Positions 1 to 7,529 of a DNA stretch of 64,000 nucleotides are shown here, one piece after another. The notes beneath the pieces were generated by a model. That model was not told the origin of the DNA and did no database searches. It saw nothing but the letters and a program-made list of their open reading frames with translations. The stretch is taken from contig NZ_RKHK01000001.1 in assembly GCF_003752405.1 (NCBI RefSeq), positions 2,604,001 to 2,668,000 of the forward strand, read 5' to 3'. This DNA is from Bogoriella caseilytica. Its GTDB lineage: Bacteria > Actinomycetota > Actinomycetes > Actinomycetales > Actinomycetaceae. Every line of letters begins with the position of its first letter. Positions within the stretch are counted from its first letter, which is position 1. Position numbers and translations under genes: made by a program.

Positions 1-297
1 CAGTGCCTGCATGGCCGCGCCACACAGGGCCAGACCAGCGCCGATCCCCGCTGCTGCCACCACCCGCGGACCCCGGCCCTGCCAGACGATCGCGTCCTGC
101 AAGGGCCCCAAGGGGTTGGCCGCGCACGCACCGGCCACCAGCGAGCATGCGTGGTGCCAGGCGGAGGTGAGCACCTGACCGGTGGTGATGGCAGCAGGCC
201 CGACGGTCAGCGCCCAGGCCCCGGCGAGCGCCAGGCCTCCGATGAGGGCGAGGATGACGACGGCCAGGCGGCCACGCGAGGGGGCAGCGGTGCTCAG
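1..297 (-). CDS. FecCD-type ABC importer permease, N-terminal part (probable F420-0 uptake permease); cut by window edge
   Basis: The minus-strand frame from about 297 down to base 1 is open and reads as the first ~99 residues of a BtuC/FecCD permease: a first membrane helix rich in Ala/Leu/Val, then WQGRGPRV, then a second helix with GAGLALCGAAMQAL, the family's 'LPR...GAxLAxSGxxxQ' region. No ATG or GTG lies in a suitable place; a CTG at 295-297 overlaps the stop of the upstream gene (294-296), which would suit translational coupling, but the start is uncertain. The partner is the binding lipoprotein directly upstream, so the substrate is inferred from that neighbour. The rest of the gene, and presumably the ATPase, lies outside the window. 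Confidence 0.75.
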   Translation of the reverse strand, partial: MSTAAPSRGRLAVVILALIGGLALAGAWALTVGPAAITTGQVLTSAWHHACSLVAGACAANPLGPLQDAIVWQGRGPRVVAAAGIGAGLALCGAAMQAL

Positions 298-1322
298 GGT
301 GCGCTCGCCTCCTGCTCGATGAGGTCGCTGAACTCTGCCAGCTGGGCGTGCAGGTCCAGGGCTCCGGGTACGTTGCGGATCCCTGGTTCGGTGGCCGGGA
401 AGGGCAGGACGATGTAGCGCTCCTCCTGCACGGCGGTCAGTTCGCTGGTCATCGGTTCCTCGGTTAGTGCCTCCATCTTGGACGCGGCGGAGTTCCACTC
501 CGAGTCCACCAGCACGATGACGTCGGGATCAGCGGCAGCGAAGTCCTCCCACGAGATGTTCTCCCACCGCTCGGGCAGGTCGTCGAAGACGTTCTCCAAC
601 CCCGCCGCGTCGAGCAGGAGCTGCGGGGCACCCTCCCCGGCGCCGACGTACGGTGTCTGGTTGTTCGAGGACCACCACACGGCGCGTAGCCCGGCCGTCT
701 CGCTGATCTGCTCGTCCAGCTCTGCGAGCTGCTCACGTTGCTCGGCGATCAGCTCCTCTGCCCGAGCCTGCGCCTCGGGGCCAAGCACACGCCCCATCAG
801 TTCGATCTCGGCGAAGACGTCCTCGAAAGTCAGCGGCGCCGGACGGTGGTCCTCGCCAGCCTGCTCACAGGCCGAGGGGGGCACCCAGGTCGCGACGCCG
901 AGGTCCTCGTACATCTGCCGATCGCCGGCGCCGGCATCGGTCAGGTTCGACTCCCAGCCAGCCACGATCAGATCGGGCTCGAGTTCCAGCACGAGCTCCG
1001 AGGCGGGGTTCTGCTCGGAGATCTCTGGGACATCGGCCGCCTCAGCCGCATACTCCTCAGGCAGAGGAGCATCCAGGAACGCCGTTCCCACCAGCCGATC
1101 GCCGGCGCCCAGGGCCAGCAACAACTCTGCGGTGGAGGACTTGATCGCCAGGATCCGCTCCGGTGGACCGGTGATCTCGGAGTGGTATCCGCAGGAGGCG
1201 AGCTCGATCGGCTCCTCGGACTGGTCAGTCCGGCTCTCGGGACCGGCATCTGCCTGACCGGTGCAGGCGCCCAGGGCCATTGCAGGGACGGCGCAGACAA
1301 TCAGGGCACGGCGGTAGCGCAT
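294..1322 (-). CDS. Substrate-binding lipoprotein of ABC importer, probable coenzyme F420-0 transporter
   Basis: This is a 342-residue lipoprotein: signal peptide ending in the lipobox ALGAC (Cys20) followed by a polar linker. The rest is a type III periplasmic binding fold (FecB/BtuF). Features I associate with the proposed actinobacterial F420-0 binding protein family (TIGR03868) are ERILAIKSSTAELLLALG near the start of the domain, GDRLVGTAFLD, GWESNLTDAGAGDRQ, PSACEQ and LTFEDVFAEI. The open frame extends upstream, but the ATG at 1320-1322 has a GGGAG ribosome site ten bases away and gives a proper lipoprotein signal. It overlaps the permease gene by four bases. The F420-0 assignment in that family rests on gene neighbourhood (cofE) and not on biochemistry; heme, siderophore or cobalamin remain possible. 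Confidence 0.75.
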   Translation of the reverse strand: MRYRRALIVCAVPAMALGACTGQADAGPESRTDQSEEPIELASCGYHSEITGPPERILAIKSSTAELLLALGAGDRLVGTAFLDAPLPEEYAAEAADVPEISEQNPASELVLELEPDLIVAGWESNLTDAGAGDRQMYEDLGVATWVPPSACEQAGEDHRPAPLTFEDVFAEIELMGRVLGPEAQARAEELIAEQREQLAELDEQISETAGLRAVWWSSNNQTPYVGAGEGAPQLLLDAAGLENVFDDLPERWENISWEDFAAADPDVIVLVDSEWNSAASKMEALTEEPMTSELTAVQEERYIVLPFPATEPGIRNVPGALDLHAQLAEFSDLIEQEASAP

Positions 1323-1463
1323 TCGGCAAACTCCCATGACGACGGCGTGAGCGCGGAACGCGAGCGCTCCGGCAATGGTCGCCACGGTCACTGCGCCGCG
1401 GCCGGGCCGGCAGGTCCAGACGGAACCTGCACACCGGAGAAGCCCCGGGGCCGAGGTCTCAGT

Positions 1464-2630
1464 CTAGTTCGTCGTCTCCAGGCCCGGGACGAGGAGGTCG
1501 ACCCAGACGGGCCGGTGTGCCGAGGCGGGGAAAGGTTCGATCCCCGTGAGCTCCGAGCCGGGCTCGTCCGCAGCCGGCCAGAAGACTCCGGAGTCGGCGA
1601 CCGGCAGGTTCTTGGAGGGGAGCACGTAGTCCAGACGGAGGTTTCCCGGGCCGTCGTCGGCCAGATCGGCGGTGTCCAGCTCGGCGTCGCCGCTGTGCTG
1701 GGAGTTGACGCGCCCCTGAGTCTCTGCCGCCTCTCGTGCTCCGGTGGAGACCGGCTCCGGGTCATGGACGCGGGGGTGGCCGAGCAACTGGGCGATGGCC
1801 TCGTCGTAAGCCTCGCCGTCCTCGGGGTCGGCTCCGAGCCGGCCGAGGATGACAAAACGCTTGCCCGTCATCAGCCCACCGTGGGCGCCCTCGTCGTCGT
1901 AGATGTATGAGCGGTCCCACGGGCGTACGCCACGGACGTAGTCCGCCCAGAACCGCAGTTCATCGTGATTGCGGCGCAGCGCGGGGTCGTCCGCGTCGAC
2001 CGTGGACGCCGGGTGGGAGGCCAGCAGGTGCACTGTGGTCGAACCGACCTCGATCGGGACATCCCAATGACCGGAGGTGGAGAGCGCGCCGGCCTCCGCT
2101 TCCGCTCCGTCCTCGGGCAGCAGCGCGCCGGGCATGTCCGACCACTGGAAGGTGGAGAAGGTGCGCAGGCCCTCGGTGTCGATCGGGTACTGCGAGAACA
2201 GCACCATGCCTGCTCCGTGAGCTTCCCCGGAGCTCTGGGCTGGCAGGCCAGAGTAGCTGAAGGTGTACGACAGCGCTTCCTCGCCGTTCTGGCCGACTGC
2301 GAGGTACTCGTCGACGAAGAGTTCGACAGCTTCTTCGAGCTCGACCTCACTGAGCGACTCGCCGAAACCCCCGAGGAGAACAACATCCGGGCGGACGGTC
2401 TGCAGCACCTGGGCGACTGCTGCGGCCTCATCGTCGGCGCCGTCCGGAAGCGATGCGGTGAGGTCGTGCTCCAGGGAGACGTCGTAGGAGAGCACGCGGA
2501 GAGCCGCTGCCGTCCCGGAGTCGGCGAGGACGGTGGCGGAAGCGGGCGCGCTCATTCCCGCGGCGAGGGCAAGAGTGCCGATGGTCGCCGCAGCGGTCAC
2601 GAGAGGCCGGGAGGCCCAGGAGGCGCGCAC
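1464..2630 (-). CDS. Secreted endonuclease/exonuclease/phosphatase-fold protein lacking catalytic residues
   Basis: 388 residues with a Sec signal peptide (a hydrophobic run ending near SAPASA). The body resembles a family of secreted actinobacterial EEP (DNase I-like) phosphodiesterases: ...RVLSYDVSL, RPDVVLLGG, LFSQYPIDTEGLRTF, HWDVPIEVG, LASHPAS, RRNHDELRFWADYVRG, YIYDDEGAHGG, FVILGRLGADP, RLDYVLPSKNL, SAHRPVWVDLLVP. In active members these places hold Asn (YN), Glu (NEF), GDxNAD and SDHR; here they are Asp, Gly, GRLGAD and SAHR. Most metal-binding and catalytic acids are therefore missing, so a hydrolytic role is unlikely. The GTG at 2628-2630 was chosen because it begins the signal peptide; the open frame runs further upstream into proC without protein-like sequence. 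Confidence 0.8.
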   Translation of the reverse strand: MRASWASRPLVTAAATIGTLALAAGMSAPASATVLADSGTAAALRVLSYDVSLEHDLTASLPDGADDEAAAVAQVLQTVRPDVVLLGGFGESLSEVELEEAVELFVDEYLAVGQNGEEALSYTFSYSGLPAQSSGEAHGAGMVLFSQYPIDTEGLRTFSTFQWSDMPGALLPEDGAEAEAGALSTSGHWDVPIEVGSTTVHLLASHPASTVDADDPALRRNHDELRFWADYVRGVRPWDRSYIYDDEGAHGGLMTGKRFVILGRLGADPEDGEAYDEAIAQLLGHPRVHDPEPVSTGAREAAETQGRVNSQHSGDAELDTADLADDGPGNLRLDYVLPSKNLPVADSGVFWPAADEPGSELTGIEPFPASAHRPVWVDLLVPGLETTN

Positions 2631-2697
2631 CCCACCACCGTAGTCACATTGGCAGCTGCCGGGAAGAGCGAGAGGGCAGACCTGGGGAACCCTGGCG

Positions 2698-3510
2698 CTA
2701 CCTACCCGCAGCGTGGTCCGCGGTCGCGCGCACGGCCCGCACCACTGCCGGGGTGAAGCCGCCCTCCTCCAACTCGATGGTGCCGGCCACGGTGCTGCCG
2801 CCGGGGGAGGAGACCAGATCCGCCAGGCCGGTGGGAGTGGTTGAGGTCTCGAGGAGAGTCCGGGCCGAGCCGAGAAGCATGGCCGCAGCGATCTCCACCG
2901 CCTGCTGTTTGGGCAGGCCTTTTGACACGGCTCCGCGGGCGAGTGCCTCGACGAAGAGCCCGGCCCAGGCCGGCGCCGAACCGGCAATCGCGGTGTAGGC
3001 GGGGAAGACCCGCTCCGCGAGCCAGAAGATCTCGCCGACGGCGGTGAAGACCCGTTCCGCCTCCGCGCGCTGCTCCTCGGTGGTGGCCTCGTTCGCGCAC
3101 AGAGCGGTCACGCCGGCGCCCACGCGGGCGTTGACGTTCGGCATGGCGCGGATGATCGGCTGACCGGGGCTGACCATCGCCGCCAGATCAGCGAGGTCCA
3201 GGCCGGCCGCCAGGGAGACCAGCACGCTGGACTGGGCGGCGAGCTCCTCGCGCAGTGGCGCGAGGACCTGCGCGAACTGATAGGGCTTGACCGCCAGCAT
3301 GATGAGGGCGCCCGGCCCCGCTCGGCGTACCAGCTCGAGGTTGGCGTCACCCTCGGTGAGGGCCTCGGCGCCCGTCTCCTCGGCGAGAGCGCGCGCGGAG
3401 ACCCCGGTGGCAGAACTGAGCAGGATGGCCTGGGCAGCCTCGTCCTCACTCGTGACGATGCCACGCACGATCGCGGCGGCCATGTTGCCCGAACCAATGA
3501 ATCCGATCAT
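2698..3510 (-). CDS. proC: Pyrroline-5-carboxylate reductase
   Basis: 270 residues, the usual length. ProC reduces 1-pyrroline-5-carboxylate to proline with NAD(P)H, the last step of proline synthesis, in the cytoplasm. The N-terminus carries the Rossmann loop GFIGSGNMA. Further on are VKPYQF, RAMPNVNARVGAGVTALC and, near the C-terminus, SSPGGSTVAGTIELEEGGF, the signature of the dimerisation domain. The ATG at 3508-3510 gives the exact family N-terminus. The gene faces away from the large nuclease gene and is followed by the EEP-fold gene after a short gap. Confidence 0.96.
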   Translation of the reverse strand: MIGFIGSGNMAAAIVRGIVTSEDEAAQAILLSSATGVSARALAEETGAEALTEGDANLELVRRAGPGALIMLAVKPYQFAQVLAPLREELAAQSSVLVSLAAGLDLADLAAMVSPGQPIIRAMPNVNARVGAGVTALCANEATTEEQRAEAERVFTAVGEIFWLAERVFPAYTAIAGSAPAWAGLFVEALARGAVSKGLPKQQAVEIAAAMLLGSARTLLETSTTPTGLADLVSSPGGSTVAGTIELEEGGFTPAVVRAVRATADHAAGR

Positions 3511-3568
3511 GGGACCAGCATGTCACTCCCGATCCACGGGCGAAGCCGGACACGGGCTTTTCCCCCTC

Positions 3569-3590
3569 GTTACCTCCACGTAACCTCGGT
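3569..3590 (+). promoter_or_regulatory. Candidate operator: 11-bp-spaced repeat upstream of the secreted nuclease
   Basis: The sequence holds two similar units, GTTACCT and GTAACCT, whose starts are 11 bp apart, just upstream of a possible -10 element (TCTGAT, 3595-3600). The outer parts also form a perfect inverted repeat, GTTAC-N6-GTAAC (3569-3584). Direct repeats with one-helical-turn spacing are typical of OmpR/PhoP-type regulators, and secreted ExeM/NucH nucleases are phosphate-starvation genes in corynebacteria. Linking the two is inference. Confidence 0.35.
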
Positions 3591-3661
3591 GCGGTCTGAT
3601 CGGTGTGACCGAACCTCAGCGTCCAGGCGCGCGCAGCTATCTCGGAGACGGGGCTTTCCAT

Positions 3662-6600
3662 ATGACCACTGCAGGACACCACCACCGGACTGCGGGCTTC
3701 GGCCGCGCCGGCCGATCCCGCACGGGCCTGGCGGCCGCGGCGCTCGCCGGCGCACTCGTGGTGCCGATGACGGCTCTGGCCACCGATGACGCTGCCGCAG
3801 AGGTCGCGCCCCCCGGCGACGGCACCGACTGCGTGGTCATCAGTGAGGTGAACAGTTCCGGAGGCTCGGGAGGCGGAGTCTTCACCCACCGCTATGTCGA
3901 GCTTGAGAACATCTGCGACGTCGCCGTCGACATGAGCGGCTGGTCCATCCAGCGCTGGAACGCCAGTAGCCACCAGGCCGGTGAGACCACCCTGCTGGAT
4001 GGGCACTCCATTCCCGCCGAGGGGCACTTCCTCATCCAGGGGGTCGCCTCCAATCAAGGCGACGAACCGCTGCCGTCGCCGGACCTCGAGACGACGATCA
4101 ACTTCGCCGCCGCGAGCTCCTCGATCGTCATTGCCGCCACCGAGGACTCGCTGGCCGGCCTGGCTGGCGACGTCACCGGGGACGCCGACGTCGTCGACGC
4201 TCTCGGCTGGGGCAGCCCTCCGGTGTGGCTCGGTGACAGCCGGCCTCCTGGAGGCAATCACAACCCGGACGTCCTGACCCGGGTGGACTACACCGGCGTC
4301 AACGGTGCGGATTTCGCAGTCGCGCCCTCGAGTCCGACCAACTCTGCTGGTCAGACCGGCGGCCCCGAGCCGCTGCCGCCATACGACGGACCCGCGACAC
4401 TCCTGATCAACGAGGCCTACAGTCAGGGTGGCGAGGACGGGTCGATCTACTCCGACCGTTACGTCGAGCTCTACAACTACGGCAGCGAGGACATCGACCT
4501 CACCGCATGGTCGATCCAGTTCACCAACGCGGCCGGCAACTACACCAGCTCGGCCAATCTTGACGGCGTCGTCCCCGCCGAGGGCCATTTCCTCATCGCC
4601 TTCGAAGGCGGCCAGGGCGACGACGAGGGGGTCAGCCTCGACGACCACGCCGACTTCGTGGTCGGCAACTGGTTCAGCTCACTCGCCTACTCGCTCTACC
4701 TGACCACCTCCACCACCCAGGTCAGTGTGCCGACCGGTGCCGTCGACCCCACGGAGTGGGAGGACATCGTGGATGTCCTCGGCTTCGGAGACGCACACTT
4801 GTGGTCCGGCGACGCCCCCGCCGAAACCCTGGATTCTCTGACCGACGTGCGCGCCTTCCAGCGCGTGACCGACTGGGACGGCCCCTCACTCAACAACGAG
4901 GCCGACTTCGACCTCGTCGAGGAGTTCGTGGCCACCAACTCCGCCGGTGAGGAACTGCCCGGCGGGCGTGACGGTGGCCCGGGCGAGCCTGAAGACCCGA
5001 TCGAGGTGAGCATCGCGGAGATCCGCGGCGCGGTGAGCCTCGACCCGCAGGACGCCGCGCTCTACGGCGAGTCGGTGAGTACCAGCGGTGTGGTGACGGC
5101 CGTCTACTCGGACGCCGATAACGACTCGCGGGCCCACGACGGCTTCTACCTGCAGACTCCCGGAGCCTGCGGTGCGGAGAGCTTCTCCGGTGAATACCCC
5201 GAGGTGCCCTGCGCGATCTTCGTGCACATGGGCACCTCCTGGGACGGCGCCGAGGTCGACATCGACGACTACGTCGAGGTCACCGCGATCGTCTCCTCCT
5301 GGCGGGAGACCGGCGCGAGCGAGTCCGCTCAGCTGCAGCTGGTCAGCGCCTCCATCGAGCAGCTGGACGGCGATGCTCAGCCCGTGGTGCCGGTGACCTA
5401 CGACGGTTTCGTGGCGGTGGAGGACCGCCCGTACCTGCTCGGCATGCTCATCGAGCCCGCCGGGGAGTGGACGGTCACGGACAACTACTCGCTCCTGCAC
5501 GGCAACCCGGACAGCATCGGTGGCTGGGTGGGCATCGTGGACGGCGAGGAGCCGCTGCGGATCCCGAACACGGTCTACGCGCCGGCGAGCGCGGAGCGTG
5601 CCGCGCTCGCTCAGGAGAACGCGGAGCGCCTCATCTGGCTCGACCACGGTGGGCGGAACCGCTGGTCCAGCTTCGCCTTCGACCGGCACATGCCGCTGCC
5701 CTACCTGAACACCGAGCAGCACGTGCGGATCGGCGCAGAGGTGGACTTCACCGCCCCGGTGATCCTGGAGTACCGCTACGACTCCTGGCGCTTCCAGCCC
5801 ACCGCCTTCCTGCCCGGCAACCCCGAACTCGAGCCCGCCACCTTCTCGGACACTCGCGACGAGAACGCCGCCCCGCCGGCTCGCGCGGGCGACCTGCGCC
5901 TGGCTGGTTTCAACGTGCTGAACTACTTCCCGAACCTCGGCGAGGACGAGCCCGGCTGTGGCTACCATGAGGACCGCTTCGGCGACCCCACCACCGCCGA
6001 CTGGTGTGACGTGCGTGGTGCCTACTCGCAGCAGCACTTCGAGACCCAGCAGGCTCGCATCATCGAGACCATCGTGGCGATGGACGCCGATGTGGTGGCC
6101 CTGCAGGAGATGGAGAACTCCGCGCAGCTGAACCATGTGGACTTCAGCCGCGATTACGCCCACGAGGTGCTGATCGAGGCGCTGAACGAGGTCGAGGGGG
6201 AAGGAACCTGGGACTTCGTCTCGGTGGACGAGTTCCCCGAGAGCGAGGACGTCATCCGCAACGGCTACATCTACAAGCCTGCCGTGGTCGAGCCCGTCGA
6301 CTCGGTGATCCTCTTCGAAGGCGGCGTCGAGCACCTGGGTGAGCTCGCCGACCTCACCATCGAGGGGCAGACCCTCAGCGAGGTGTACTCCAACGCTCGC
6401 GAGCCGATGGCTGCCGTCTTCCAGCCGGTCGACGGCGATGAGGACGACCGCTTCATCACCATCGTCAATCACCTGAAGTCCAAGGGCGGCTCCGGCACCG
6501 GAGACAACGAGGAGCAGTACGGCGAAGGCGCCTTCAACGGCGACCGCACCCGCCAGGCCATGGGCATGCTCGCCTTCGCCAACGAGCTCGAGGACTATTA

Positions 6601-7213
6601 CGGCACGGACCGCATCTACCTGATGGGTGACTTCAACTCCTATGAGTTGGAAGACCCGCTGGTGGTGCTGGAGGACGGCGGTTACGTCAACCTCTCGGCT
6701 CAGACCGGCCAGTGGTCCTACGCCTTCAGCTCGGAGGTCGGCTCGCTCGACCACGTCTTCGCCACCGAGGCCGCCGCCAGCACGGTCGTCCAGACCGACA
6801 TCTGGTCGACGAACGCTGCGGAGTCGATTGCGCTGGAGTACTCGCGCTACGAGGCCACCGGCACTCCGGGTCTGTACGACGAACCCGGCTGGTCCCAGGG
6901 CGTCTGGCGCGCCTCGGACCACGATCCGATCGTGGCCGACATCGTGGTGGGCACCCAGGACGAACCGGGCGAGGAGCCGGGTGAGGAGCCCACCGAGGAG
7001 CCGACGGCTCCCGCCCCTGGCGAGGAACCAGGCGACGATGGCCCAGGCGACGATGACGGCCCAGGCGCAGGGGACGACACGGGCGCCGGCCCGGGCCTGC
7101 CGACCACCGGCGCCAATCCGGCCGGTCTCGTGGCTGCCGCCATGCTGTTCCTCCTGGCCGGTGCCGGCATCGTCGCGGCGAACCGCAGACGGGGCACCCC
7201 CGCGAGCATGTGA
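3662..7213 (+). CDS. ExeM/NucH family extracellular endonuclease, sortase-anchored
   Basis: 1183 residues. A long n-region with a His-rich start precedes a signal peptide. Two lamin-tail domains follow (about residues 45-165, ISEVNSSGG...HRYVELEN, and 240-370, INEAYSQGG...DRYVELYN), then an OB-fold region (VYSDADNDSRAHDGFYLQ), and an EEP nuclease domain (about 744-1095) with all expected catalytic elements: GFNVLNYF, QEMEN, VNHLKSKGG, GDFNSYELEDP, SDHDPI. The C-terminus has a Pro/Glu/Gly/Asp-rich wall-spanning stretch, then LPTTG (1146-1150), a hydrophobic segment and a basic tail, which is a sortase anchoring signal. It should degrade extracellular DNA at the cell wall, for example to scavenge phosphate or remodel biofilm. 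A GTG at 3605 would add 19 residues; the ATG at 3662 was preferred. Confidence 0.9.
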   Translation: MTTAGHHHRTAGFGRAGRSRTGLAAAALAGALVVPMTALATDDAAAEVAPPGDGTDCVVISEVNSSGGSGGGVFTHRYVELENICDVAVDMSGWSIQRWNASSHQAGETTLLDGHSIPAEGHFLIQGVASNQGDEPLPSPDLETTINFAAASSSIVIAATEDSLAGLAGDVTGDADVVDALGWGSPPVWLGDSRPPGGNHNPDVLTRVDYTGVNGADFAVAPSSPTNSAGQTGGPEPLPPYDGPATLLINEAYSQGGEDGSIYSDRYVELYNYGSEDIDLTAWSIQFTNAAGNYTSSANLDGVVPAEGHFLIAFEGGQGDDEGVSLDDHADFVVGNWFSSLAYSLYLTTSTTQVSVPTGAVDPTEWEDIVDVLGFGDAHLWSGDAPAETLDSLTDVRAFQRVTDWDGPSLNNEADFDLVEEFVATNSAGEELPGGRDGGPGEPEDPIEVSIAEIRGAVSLDPQDAALYGESVSTSGVVTAVYSDADNDSRAHDGFYLQTPGACGAESFSGEYPEVPCAIFVHMGTSWDGAEVDIDDYVEVTAIVSSWRETGASESAQLQLVSASIEQLDGDAQPVVPVTYDGFVAVEDRPYLLGMLIEPAGEWTVTDNYSLLHGNPDSIGGWVGIVDGEEPLRIPNTVYAPASAERAALAQENAERLIWLDHGGRNRWSSFAFDRHMPLPYLNTEQHVRIGAEVDFTAPVILEYRYDSWRFQPTAFLPGNPELEPATFSDTRDENAAPPARAGDLRLAGFNVLNYFPNLGEDEPGCGYHEDRFGDPTTADWCDVRGAYSQQHFETQQARIIETIVAMDADVVALQEMENSAQLNHVDFSRDYAHEVLIEALNEVEGEGTWDFVSVDEFPESEDVIRNGYIYKPAVVEPVDSVILFEGGVEHLGELADLTIEGQTLSEVYSNAREPMAAVFQPVDGDEDDRFITIVNHLKSKGGSGTGDNEEQYGEGAFNGDRTRQAMGMLAFANELEDYYGTDRIYLMGDFNSYELEDPLVVLEDGGYVNLSAQTGQWSYAFSSEVGSLDHVFATEAAASTVVQTDIWSTNAAESIALEYSRYEATGTPGLYDEPGWSQGVWRASDHDPIVADIVVGTQDEPGEEPGEEPTEEPTAPAPGEEPGDDGPGDDDGPGAGDDTGAGPGLPTTGANPAGLVAAAMLFLLAGAGIVAANRRRGTPASM

Positions 7214-7229
7214 TCAGTGTCCACCTCGC

Positions 7230-7270
7230 GCGCCGTTCCTGCCCCGTGGCCTCCGGGGTAGGAACGGCGC
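7230..7270 (+). terminator. Hairpin terminator after the nuclease gene
   Basis: Sixteen paired bases (one G-U pair) with a nine-base loop: GCGCCGTTCCTGCCCC pairs with the segment ending at 7270. It starts 17 bases after the nuclease stop codon. There is no real T-tract, as is common in high-GC actinobacteria. A possible -10 element for ileS, TAGACT (7271-7276), follows at once. Confidence 0.8.
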
Positions 7271-7282
7271 TAGACTTTGCGT

Positions 7283-7529
7283 ACAGGCGTTGATCCGGCC
7301 ATCACCGGGGAGCTTCCGGAAGAACGGGATCGTTCGGCGTGCAGCTGGCCGATCCTCACTAGAACCGGGCGATTCGGGCCCGTCACAGCCCGCTTGAGTG
7401 GTCACGGCTGCGCTTGGGCGCTTCCGGGGCAAGTGAGGTGGTACCGCGGTCACGCCACCGGCACAGCATCTGGTGCCGGGCAGCGAGATCGTCCTCGCAT
7501 CCGCCGCGCCGTACCACCGAGGAGCACCT
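7283..7529 (+). promoter_or_regulatory. ileS T-box leader (translational type)
   Basis: The short stem I carries GGCCATCACCGGGGAGC, where ATC at 7301-7303 is the Ile specifier codon, followed by TTCCGGAAGAACGGG. The T-box itself is GAGGTGGTACCGCGGT (about 7435-7450), whose bulge pairs with the CCA end of uncharged tRNA-Ile. Two competing pairings can be read off: GGTGGTAC (7437-7444) with GTACCACC (7511-7518), and TCCTCG (7492-7497) with CGAGGA (7518-7523), which is the ileS ribosome site. No terminator separates the T-box from the gene, so the switch should control translation initiation, as described for actinobacterial ileS T-boxes. Confidence 0.9.

Noticed and set aside
1323-1463. Cobalamin riboswitch in front of the binding lipoprotein
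   Set aside because: GACCTGCC and GC-rich stems are present, but the conserved B12 box and GCCACTG element were not found in order.
4886-6922. Long open frame (678 codons) on the minus strand inside the nuclease gene
   Set aside because: It mirrors a strongly supported gene on the plus strand; its composition (Val, Gly, His, Leu-rich, no domains) is typical of the antisense of GC-rich coding DNA.
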